Below the pieces are notes generated by a model. That model saw only the letters and a program-made list of their open reading frames with translations. It was not told where the DNA came from and made no database searches. A DNA stretch of 13,430 nt from Desulfobacteraceae bacterium (GTDB lineage Bacteria; Desulfobacterota; Desulfobacteria; Desulfobacterales; UBA11574), in NCBI GenBank assembly GCA_002868985.1, contig PKTV01000475.1:1-13430 (forward strand), written 5' to 3'. This document shows positions 8,301-13,430 of the stretch, in pieces. Position numbers and translations under genes: made by a program. Position 1 is the stretch's first letter; each line of letters starts with the position of its first letter.

Positions 8301-8902
8301 TCAACCGTATCACCAAAGAGTTCAATTCGGATCGGATCTGGATAGAGCGGCGAAAAAATGTCAAGAATACCTCCTCTTATACTGAAATCTCCAGATTCTT
8401 CAACTATCGATGATCGTTCATAACCACTGGATATAAGTTTGTTTACCAACCGATCCCGATCGATGCCTTCCTGTGCCATAACGAGTTCTGCATAGTCACA
8501 GAGTTCCTGTTTGGGTAAAATTCTCTGCATTAGCGCCGATATGGTCGTCACCACCATGGGCGGCACATCACCAACAATGAGCTGATAAAGTGATTTTATC
8601 CGTTTGGCTGCGGTTTCGTTGTGATATGAGAGATATTTAAATGGTGTAATATTATACGGCGGGAAATAAATCAGGGGGGGACAGGGTCTTTCTGTAAAAA
8701 ATTCCAGATCTTCTAAATATGTTTCCGCTTCTTTGGTTGACGGGGTGACGACAACCACCGGAGCCCTGTGTTTCATATACAAGCGATTCACAAAATATGC
8801 TTTTTCTGAACCGGAAAGCCCTGTGCAAATAACATTATAATCCTTGTAAGGACTCGTATCAAAAAGATATTTTAGTGATATTTTTTCTTGATTTTGATTC
8901 AT
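5390..8902 (-). CDS. mfd: Transcription-repair coupling factor Mfd
   Basis: 1170-residue ATP-dependent translocase that removes RNA polymerase stalled at lesions and recruits UvrA. Numbering is from the ATG at 8902. The N-terminal UvrB-like module (about 1-340) has a degenerate P-loop (GLSGSEKAYF). The RNA-polymerase-interacting domain begins near 505 (KKGDLVVHVDHGIGQYDGL). The RecG-like motor has Walker A GDVGYGKT at 655-662, DEEQ at 756-759, ATPIPRTLH soon after, ESGLDIP from 899 and RGRVGR from 927. The C-terminal autoinhibitory UvrA-binding domain covers about the last 150 residues. Length and motif order are complete. The frame extends to a TTG at 8923; neither start has a good ribosome site, and ATG was preferred. 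It is the first gene of the leftward run, followed after 57 bases by the chaperone lipoprotein. Confidence 0.97.
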   Translation of the reverse strand: MNQNQEKISLKYLFDTSPYKDYNVICTGLSGSEKAYFVNRLYMKHRAPVVVVTPSTKEAETYLEDLEFFTERPCPPLIYFPPYNITPFKYLSYHNETAAKRIKSLYQLIVGDVPPMVVTTISALMQRILPKQELCDYAELVMAQEGIDRDRLVNKLISSGYERSSIVEESGDFSIRGGILDIFSPLYPDPIRIELFGDTVESIRFFSAVTQRTIKNIQEAVILPARETILKSAHLTPVINRIRKQSSKLDIPVTKVRDLIHRIRRDGVFPGIESLIPLIYPRLDSFFDYLPKNTFFILDEPADLENIADHTLLQASKSFDAAQKESRLCVEPERLYLTWQETKALFEQKKTLSVKKLHVSKDTLSDRPPLKQFQYSVKNNMDISLELGRRREKDLFSPLINWINHQKLSGFDTLMVCHTRTQAQRLVSLLAPYGIHLKNIEKFDDIKQSQGQPFVCLGRISSGFVWPAESLAIITEDEVFGLKRRPKIKPERQIRTQLFAVEDLKKGDLVVHVDHGIGQYDGLIELTLNGSSNDFLLIVYKDDDKLYLPVDRMGMVQKYMGVDGVEPVLDKMGGKSWERVKERVKRSTEKIAGELLKLYAERKISIGHAFRELDVDFKNFEMGFPFEETQDQLGAIEDVYNDMKAQISMDRLVCGDVGYGKTEVALRASLMAVNDGKQVAVLVPTTVLAEQHFTTFSERFQRYPINIACLSRFRSLKTQRNIIKDLKTGKMDIVIGTHRLIQKDVMFKDLGLLILDEEQRFGVKHKEKLKKIRRSVDVLALTATPIPRTLHMSLMGVRDISIISTPPEHRKSIITYISEFDDAVISGAIQKELGRKGQIFFVHNNIHTIRKMAKHLQDLVPDVRLDVAHGRLNEEELEGVMLRFMNQEIDLLVCTTIIESGLDIPSANTILINRADRFGLAQIYQLRGRVGRLDEQAYAYLFIPKESTLGKDAQKRLKVLMEHSDLGSGFQIAMSDLKIRGGGTILGASQSGHIAAVGYDMFLKLMENSMAELKGEKVQERLEPEININMPASIPEFYIADIDQRLSAYRRLAKMTELNEIADYKAELMDRFGDLNTETENLLLKIMLRVLAIKAGVNRVDFKGRQLLLSFSQAHQKNPSGIIDMVLSERDRFGITPDHILKVKLKKGNTSFLMSQAKNILKEIMQRVNS

Positions 8903-8951
8903 AAACAAAGTAGATAATTTCAAAGTCTTGGCTTCGCCCTAATTGGACTAA

Positions 8952-9065
8952 TGGAATGACGGAATAATGGAGTGTTGGGCTAATTTTCTTTTTGACAATA
9001 AAATAAAAAATGGATCACATCCTTTAAAAACCAACCTTCCAACAATCCACTATTCCATTATTCCA
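8952..9065. repeat. Spacer bounded by 27-base imperfect inverted repeat
   Basis: The left arm 8952-8978 and the reverse complement of the right arm 9039-9065 agree at 23 of 27 positions. Each arm is built from TGGAATRAYGGAAT-like units ending in TGTTGG. The 60-base AT-rich centre holds no reading frame of note. The segment sits between divergent mfd and tRNA-Thr. It could be a small non-autonomous repeat element, or two facing copies of a low-complexity TGGAAT repeat. No target duplication is visible. Confidence 0.5.
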
Positions 9066-9068
9066 TAC

Positions 9069-9092
9069 TTGAGGCAAGTGTTTAAGCCTCAA
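9069..9092. other. Short stem-loop upstream of tRNA-Thr
   Basis: TTGAGGC (9069-9075) pairs with GCCTCAA (9086-9092) around a 10-base loop. An A-run follows rightward and there is no T-run after the stem in either direction, so it is not a typical terminator. It lies about 50 bases before the tRNA. Confidence 0.4.
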
Positions 9093-9144
9093 AAAATGTT
9101 CCATGTTTCCATTAGGTTGTAGAAATTACGAAACGTTTAATCAT

Positions 9145-9220
9145 GCCGACGTAGCTCAGTTGGTAGAGCAGCTGATTCGTAATCAGCAGGTAGGCGGTTC
9201 GAATCCGCCCGTCGGCTCCA
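9145..9220 (+). tRNA. tRNA-Thr (anticodon CGT)
   Basis: A 76-base complete cloverleaf. The acceptor GCCGACG (9145-9151) pairs with CGTCGGC (9210-9216), with discriminator T and encoded CCA at 9218-9220. The D-arm TAGCTCAGTTGGTAGAGC is standard. The anticodon stem CTGAT/ATCAG encloses the loop TCGTA with anticodon CGT (reads ACG, Thr), and the T-arm GGCGG-TTCGAAT-CCGCC is intact. No neighbouring tRNA and no second copy of its 3' half is visible, so nothing suggests use as an integration site here. Confidence 0.97.
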
Positions 9221-9368
9221 CCTTTTGAGGGGTTTTCGTCATTTATTCTGGAAATCCTTTTTATTTCTTGCCTTTACAATTAGGTATTTCTTCAAATCGC
9301 TATAACCCAATTCGTATTATTGTGCAACCGGCGTTTATGTTCCGGCAAAATACTTTTTGCCCAAAACA

Positions 9369-9375
9369 AAAGGAG
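9369..9375 (+). promoter_or_regulatory. Ribosome-binding site fixing the GTG start of the PurD-like gene
   Basis: AAAGGAG lies five bases before GTG at 9381. The longer frame beginning with TTG at 9357 has no such site and would contain this sequence within its coding region. Confidence 0.8.
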
Positions 9376-9380
9376 ACATT

Positions 9381-10889
9381 GTGAGTTATAAAATTGGATT
9401 TGCAGGAACCGACGGAAGGACCCTTCTCAGTGCTTTGGTTGTCTCTACAGCCACAAGTGAACATTATCAGGATGATTTTCAGGGAGTGGTTATTCGAGGG
9501 ATGCCGGCCATGCAGCCATTTGCGATGTCCATGAAATGGCCGGTGAAGTTCATTCCAACGGCGGACAACTCTAAAGAAGGGTATACCGCCGCGATTATCG
9601 AAGCCCTAAAGAACGGATCCATCGACTGTGTCATGCCGATGCCGGAAGATTTGCTGCTCGAGGGTCTGGTTGATGAACTTGAAAAAGCCGGTTTTCCCGA
9701 TCGAATCATCGGTTTTAATCGAGAAAGTGCATTTATTGAGGGCGACAAGATCGCCTGTAAATACCTGTGTCGCGAATATGGCATTCCTGTAGCAGACCAA
9801 TGGCATGACGTCGACGCCCGAAATTACGAAGAAGTTTTAAAAACGTGCCTCTTACTCATCGACGAATTCGGCGGCGCAGTTCTGAAATATCCCTACAGCG
9901 CCGGCGGTAAAGGCTCCCGTATTATTTTAAACGCCTGGGAAATCAAAGAAGTCTACGATACACTCATCAAAAATTATGGAAAAAATTATAAACGACGATT
10001 CGGGAAAAAATCAAAATGGCCGCTTTTAATCGAATCGAGGATGTCAGGGGTGGAAATATCGTTTAACATTTTGATTGACAAAAACGGAAATTTTCAAATT
10101 CTTCCCACATCCATGGATTATCCGGAGCGTTTCCCAGGGCCTGCCAGTAAAGACAATCCAATTACCGGTGGAATGGGCAGTATATCGCCCCATCCTATGG
10201 AAACACCCGATCTTTTCGAAATGACCGCCGAAAATATTGTAAAACCGTTGATAAAAGCCTTGAGAGAAAAAAATTTGTTGCGCCCATGTCTGGTGTACCC
10301 CGGCTGTTTTTTGACTTTTGACGACAATATGGTGCCAACCAGAATTCGAGTTTGTGAAATAAACATTCGACCTCCGGAACCCGAATGGCAACCGATTGTT
10401 CGCAGGATAAGGAACCTGGGAGCGCTGATTAAAGCCACAGTTGAAGGCAATTTGAACGAAGTGGCGCCGGAAGTTCGATCAGAACAAATATCCATCTGTA
10501 CGGCTTTGGTTACAGGGTCTGGCGGCCCCCAAAATCAAAAAGGATATCCATGGTCCTGTACAAAGGGAGAACCGGTCCATATTGATTTTGGCTATCTGAA
10601 GAAAAAAAAGATCCAGGTGATTCCATCTGCCATGACATATTCAGAAGAAGAGAAGCTTTTCAAGTCGGATGGCAGCAGGGTCGTATATTGCAATGTTAAT
10701 GCAACCGTTAAAACCGGAGAAAGCAGAGCACGATTGGCTGAACAGCTGCGCAGGAAAGTATTGACAGCTTTTGAAAACGGTAAAATAAGAGTCATCCCCC
10801 GTGAAAATCCTGAAGGAAATCGACTGGATTTACGAAATGATATCGGGTACCATTTCGATATCGCCGAAGAATTGCTCCAACAAAGATAA
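9381..10889 (+). CDS. Divergent PurD-like ATP-grasp ligase (phosphoribosylglycinamide synthetase family)
   Basis: 502-residue protein with the full order of glycinamide ribonucleotide synthetase. The N-domain has an MPMPEDLLLEGLVDEL stretch replacing the usual GPE-x-PL loop. The ATP-grasp region has KYPYSAGGKG (ATP loop AGGKG 174-178), SMDYPERFPGPASK in place of the QDHKR-type stretch, and the conserved TGGMG (262-266). A metal/ATP segment EINIRPPEPEWQ at 326-337 stands where PurD has EFNVRFGDPEXQ; the Glu and Asn are kept, but FGD is replaced by PPE. A PurD C-domain follows, with GSRVV (431-435) and RNDIG (485-489). Typical PurD is about 425 residues. It may be the cell's GAR synthetase in a divergent form or an ATP-dependent ligase with another amine or acid, so I withhold a symbol. 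It follows tRNA-Thr and has its own strong ribosome site. Confidence 0.8.
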   Translation: MSYKIGFAGTDGRTLLSALVVSTATSEHYQDDFQGVVIRGMPAMQPFAMSMKWPVKFIPTADNSKEGYTAAIIEALKNGSIDCVMPMPEDLLLEGLVDELEKAGFPDRIIGFNRESAFIEGDKIACKYLCREYGIPVADQWHDVDARNYEEVLKTCLLLIDEFGGAVLKYPYSAGGKGSRIILNAWEIKEVYDTLIKNYGKNYKRRFGKKSKWPLLIESRMSGVEISFNILIDKNGNFQILPTSMDYPERFPGPASKDNPITGGMGSISPHPMETPDLFEMTAENIVKPLIKALREKNLLRPCLVYPGCFLTFDDNMVPTRIRVCEINIRPPEPEWQPIVRRIRNLGALIKATVEGNLNEVAPEVRSEQISICTALVTGSGGPQNQKGYPWSCTKGEPVHIDFGYLKKKKIQVIPSAMTYSEEEKLFKSDGSRVVYCNVNATVKTGESRARLAEQLRRKVLTAFENGKIRVIPRENPEGNRLDLRNDIGYHFDIAEELLQQR

Positions 10890-10955
10890 CGTTGTAAGAT
10901 ATGGATGTTCTATTCATCATCAAAACATAAAAATTTTAAATAATATAGGTTATAC

Positions 10956-11128
10956 GGTTCAGGGTTCACGGTTTAGTAACTCCAACATTCCGAATTAAAA
11001 GGCGTTATAAAAAACTCAGCAACACTTATCAGTTCACCCAATGGATGATTGTTCCAACTGGCTGTAAACAGAACTCAATGGGCTGTGACTGAATGTCTTT
11101 TACAACGTTGAACGGAGAACCCGGAACC
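10956..11128. repeat. Spacer bounded by 18-base imperfect inverted repeat
   Basis: The arm 10956-10973 (GGTTCAGGGTTCACGGTT) and the reverse complement of 11111-11128 agree at 15 of 18 positions. They enclose about 137 bases with no convincing reading frame. The arms are made of GGTTC units, a different motif from the 8952-9065 pair. The region 10890-11230 otherwise shows only the promoter-like hexamers near its right end. Confidence 0.45.
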
Positions 11129-11168
11129 AGTCATTTAGAAATAACATAAAGTTTTTAGTTTAACCATC

Positions 11169-11204
11169 TTGACAAATAGATCTGTTTTATCATACCGATA
11201 TAAT
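11169..11204 (+). promoter_or_regulatory. Promoter-like hexamers upstream of the small gene and ihfA
   Basis: TTGACA (11169-11174) and TATAAT (11199-11204) are both perfect sigma-70 consensus hexamers, but 24 bases separate them instead of 16-18. They need not belong to one promoter. The TATAAT is the more useful signal, lying 27 bases before the small gene's start and placing the start point about 12-20 bases ahead of it, close to the ribosome site. Confidence 0.35.
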
Positions 11205-11230
11205 GGACCAAACATGAGGAGGAAACAACA

Positions 11231-11362
11231 ATGAATGATCCGGATGAGGAGAAGCTAAAAGCCGAAATCGATAAAATTATGTCGAATATCACTAAAACAA
11301 TGAAAAAAATCGAAGACCTTGACCTTATAAACAGAGACAACTCGAGACAAAATAAGGATTAA
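11231..11362 (+). CDS. 43-residue charged coiled-coil protein, unknown function
   Basis: The frame runs from ATG at 11231 to TAA at 11360-11362. A perfect AGGAGG ribosome site (11217-11222) stands eight bases before the start, stronger evidence than most larger genes here have. The product is soluble and highly charged, with no signal or membrane segment. Hydrophobic residues L9, I13, I16, I20, M24, I27 and L30 fall at 3-4 spacing, indicating one amphipathic helix likely to dimerise, followed by a polar tail. It lies 44 bases before the IHF-type gene on the same strand, so the two are probably co-transcribed. I recognise no family. It could be an IHF partner, a small regulator or a conserved small protein of unknown role. 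Confidence 0.6.
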   Translation: MNDPDEEKLKAEIDKIMSNITKTMKKIEDLDLINRDNSRQNKD

Positions 11363-11406
11363 CATTAATAAAGATCTAAAAAGGAATTATTCGTTAAGGA
11401 GGTGCC

Positions 11407-11688
11407 ATGGCATTAACAAAAAATGACATCGTTACAAGTGTACACGAACTGGGTTTTACCAAAAAAAAATCGGTAGAAATCATTGAAACTTTGTTGGAAA
11501 TCATGAAAAGTACGCTTGAAAAAAGTGAAGATGTACTGATTTCAGGATTTGGCAAGTTTTGTGTCAAGCAAAAACAACAGCGGAGAGGTCGAAACCCTTC
11601 GACAGGCGACGACTTGATACTAAAAGAACGCAAAGTTGTCACATTCAAGTGTTCAGGGAAGTTAAGGGACAAGATTAACGGTCAATGA
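11407..11688 (+). CDS. ihfA: Integration host factor alpha / HU-family DNA-bending protein
   Basis: 93-residue nucleoid protein of normal length. It opens MALTKNDIV as IHF-alpha does. The helical dimerisation half covers about 3-44. GFGKF follows at 48-51, and the DNA-binding arm has GRNPSTGDDL at 61-70, with P64 as the intercalating proline. The close VVTFKCSGKLRDKI (77-90) is the IHF-alpha form of the C-terminal helix. The family binds the minor groove as a dimer (IHF-alpha with IHF-beta) and bends DNA for transcription, replication and recombination. AAGGAGG at 11396-11402 lies four bases before ATG. It follows the 43-residue gene by 44 bases. Its stop is 8 bases from the stop of the converging phosphorylase gene. 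HU rather than IHF-alpha is possible, but the motif wording favours IHF-alpha. Confidence 0.9.
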   Translation: MALTKNDIVTSVHELGFTKKKSVEIIETLLEIMKSTLEKSEDVLISGFGKFCVKQKQQRRGRNPSTGDDLILKERKVVTFKCSGKLRDKINGQ

Positions 11689-11696
11689 GCCTCCGA

Positions 11697-13403
11697 TTAT
11701 CTATCCATTGAGCTAAGCCATAAAAATTGATAGGGATCCAATTTTAATACGTCTGTACGGAAATTCACGCCGGTAATCAGGTCTTTCATCCAAATAGGAG
11801 CCCTTGCACCCGACAATGAAATTACAATCTCTTTGGATGAGATATTGGTGACGGCATATAGGGTTTGATCCTTAGCATACCTTGCGATAACAAACGCTTT
11901 TGGATTGATTTCAAGTATTTCAAAATCCGCATTTGGATGAAAAGCAGATTGCCGTTTTCTGATTTTGATCATTTTAATATAATTATAAAAGATCCTGGAG
12001 CGAAATGTTTCAGGATCTTTTAGTTGTGATAACACCTCATTAACCTGCAGTTTTTCCCGATTGATGGTTCTTGCTCTTTGGGTCTGGCGTAAACCCATTT
12101 CCCAGTTCCGTGAGCCGAGGACACTCTGAATATATGAAGCAGGGACCCCCGGCAAGACGAACTGGATGGCTTGGGAAGCCAGAAACCTTGGTATATGCCA
12201 AAGATCTATTTTGCTCTCGGGATTTAACAGGGCATCCACATAAGTTATATTCAACTCATACGGGCTTTGGGAACCATCCGGGTTTCTTTTATAAGAAACG
12301 CTCCCGCCGTTTTCCTTCACAATATCAATGAGCTTGTCAATTTCGGACCGGGGCAAAATCCCTTCCAGCGGGCGCACACCGATTCCATCATGGGAAGCCG
12401 TGAAATTGAAAAACGTATTATGGGGAGAATTTACCCGTAAACATTTGGCCCATTCGGACAGCACCGTTGAATCCTCTTGAACAAAAGAATAAAAAAGCAA
12501 CGGTGGCAAAGTGAAATTATAAATCATTTGTGCTTCATTTCGTCCATCTCCAAAATAACTTATATTCTCATGATGAGGTACATTGGTCTCGGTAATCACC
12601 AGGACGTCCGGTGCAACAACGTCCAATATTTTCCGAAAAAGTTGAACCAGTTGATGGGTCTGTTTCAGATGAATACATGGGGTTCCAATTTCCTTCCAAA
12701 GATATGCAATCGCATCAAGACGGATGGAGGTTGCCCCTTGTTCCACATAAAAAAGAAGGGCTTCTATCATCTTTTCAAGAACATGTACACTCTTGAAATT
12801 CAGATCGATCTGATCGGAACTGAACGTCGTCCAGACATGCACGACATCATCGGAAGTTTTCTTGAATCGGGTTAAAAGTGGTAAGGATCGAGGTCTTGTC
12901 ACCATAGACAGATCGATTGAAGGATCGACCTCAATGGCAAACTCCTTATAGGTTGTCTTCTCTTTTAAATAGTTTTGAAACCAGATGCTCTGTGCTGAAA
13001 CGTGATTGAGCACAAGATCAAACATCAACGGATACTCACTGCCTAATCTACGAATATCCTTCCAATCACCCAGTTCGGGATTCACCGCAAAAAAATCGAT
13101 CACCGAAAATCCATCATCTGAAGAAAATGGGAAAAACGGGAGGATATGTATTGTTGAAAACACATTTTCAAATTGACTTACAGCAAATTGATAGAGTGTC
13201 TTTAAGGGTGGCTCCCCCTTTTTATTTAAGGTGTCGCCATAGGTTATCAAAAACACATCTTTTTCGGAAAAATAGCCTTTCTCCAACCCTTTTTTAACCG
13301 GGAACCTTTCGATTAAGGCGGCAATCTTCTCAAAAGCCAGATTTCCGGTCTTTGGACCGTAAATATTTTTGAGAATGTGTTGAATCGTATCAATATCTTT
13401 CAA
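11697..13403 (-). CDS. GH13 sugar phosphorylase (sucrose/glucosylglycerate phosphorylase type)
   Basis: 568-residue cytoplasmic enzyme of the GH13 subfamily 18 type, which splits alpha-glucosides with phosphate to glucose 1-phosphate. Landmarks are ITYGD at 53-57, HILPFFPFSSDDGFSVIDF at 86-104, MFDLVLNHVS at 127-136 and WTTFSSDQIDLNF at 191-203. Nucleophile D230 lies in SIRLDAIAYLW, acid/base E272 in ITETNVPHHENISYFG, and the transition-state Asp D339 in ASHDGIGVRP. The catalytic triad is complete. Sucrose phosphorylases are about 490-500 residues; this length and the CIHLKQTH stretch (243-250) are closer to glucosylglycerate phosphorylases such as E. coli YcjM, so glucosylglycerate or a related compatible-solute glucoside is a likely substrate, not proven. 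The start is TTG, supported by GGGAG seven bases upstream. It converges on ihfA. Confidence 0.88.
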   Translation of the reverse strand: MKDIDTIQHILKNIYGPKTGNLAFEKIAALIERFPVKKGLEKGYFSEKDVFLITYGDTLNKKGEPPLKTLYQFAVSQFENVFSTIHILPFFPFSSDDGFSVIDFFAVNPELGDWKDIRRLGSEYPLMFDLVLNHVSAQSIWFQNYLKEKTTYKEFAIEVDPSIDLSMVTRPRSLPLLTRFKKTSDDVVHVWTTFSSDQIDLNFKSVHVLEKMIEALLFYVEQGATSIRLDAIAYLWKEIGTPCIHLKQTHQLVQLFRKILDVVAPDVLVITETNVPHHENISYFGDGRNEAQMIYNFTLPPLLFYSFVQEDSTVLSEWAKCLRVNSPHNTFFNFTASHDGIGVRPLEGILPRSEIDKLIDIVKENGGSVSYKRNPDGSQSPYELNITYVDALLNPESKIDLWHIPRFLASQAIQFVLPGVPASYIQSVLGSRNWEMGLRQTQRARTINREKLQVNEVLSQLKDPETFRSRIFYNYIKMIKIRKRQSAFHPNADFEILEINPKAFVIARYAKDQTLYAVTNISSKEIVISLSGARAPIWMKDLITGVNFRTDVLKLDPYQFLWLSSMDR

Positions 13404-13410
13404 TTTTATT

Positions 13411-13415
13411 CTCCC
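13411..13415 (-). promoter_or_regulatory. Ribosome-binding site supporting a TTG start for the GH13 gene
   Basis: GGGAG (complement of 13411-13415) lies seven bases before TTG at 13403-13401. The next in-frame Met is more than 120 residues inside the conserved catalytic domain, so TTG initiation is the sensible reading unless a start lies beyond the window edge. Confidence 0.65.
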
Positions 13416-13430
13416 GATTCTATTGTGGTG

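Noticed and set aside
8992..9020. TTGACA at 8992-8997 as the -35 box of a tRNA or rightward promoter.
   Set aside because: No reasonable -10 hexamer lies 16-18 bases downstream; the region is simply AT-rich.
9145..9220. tRNA-Thr as an integration site for a mobile island.
   Set aside because: No integrase, no duplicated tRNA 3' end and no foreign-looking gene block is present on either side.
9357..9380. Longer TTG start for the PurD-like gene.
   Set aside because: It has no ribosome site, and AAAGGAG at 9369-9375 sits at ideal distance from GTG at 9381.
10044..10495. Leftward open frames of 115 and 125 codons.
   Set aside because: They lie inside the PurD-like gene on the opposite strand, with no ribosome site and no recognisable protein.
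11700..11716. Leftward strand reads TTAGCTCAATGGATAGA, very like a tRNA D-arm.
   Set aside because: It encodes the last codons and stop of the GH13 gene, and no anticodon arm, T-arm or acceptor stem follows. Taken as coincidence.

Overview
The window reads as ordinary chromosomal DNA from a Gram-negative bacterium, most likely a sulfate-reducer-type deltaproteobacterium (Desulfobacterota, Desulfobacterales-like). This placement is inferred from protein character, the gene set (mfd followed by two SurA-type chaperones, then mgtE and recO), moderate base composition by eye, and intergenic spaces filled with short palindromes and degenerate repeats. There is no integrase, transposase, phage gene or CRISPR array.

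Layout. Positions 1-8902 form a long leftward run. In transcription order it holds mfd (transcription-repair coupling factor), a SurA-like lipoprotein, a SurA/parvulin-type periplasmic isomerase, a 250-base hairpin-rich gap, mgtE (Mg2+ channel/transporter), recO (recombination mediator) and a GHMP-family small-molecule kinase. A U-rich hairpin at 87-109 closes the run. The two chaperones form an outer-membrane biogenesis pair. mgtE and recO are four bases apart and are probably co-transcribed with the kinase.

From about 8950 the direction changes. A divergent spacer bounded by an imperfect inverted repeat leads to tRNA-Thr(CGT) at 9145-9220, followed by a divergent PurD-like ATP-grasp ligase at 9381-10889. 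A second spacer, bounded by a different imperfect inverted repeat, precedes a two-gene rightward unit: a 43-residue charged coiled-coil protein (11231-11362, preceded by a perfect AGGAGG) and an IHF-alpha/HU-type nucleoid protein (11407-11688).

At the right end a leftward GH13 sugar phosphorylase of the sucrose/glucosylglycerate phosphorylase type (11697-13403) converges on the IHF gene with only 8 bases between the stop codons.

I found no clear new multi-gene system. The best leads are the non-canonical PurD homologue, the 43-residue protein linked to the IHF gene, the SurA paralogue pair in which one member lacks its isomerase domain, and the repeat-bounded spacers. Starts were corrected where a ribosome-binding site or family conservation allowed: GTG at 9381, ATG at 1990 and TTG at 13403.
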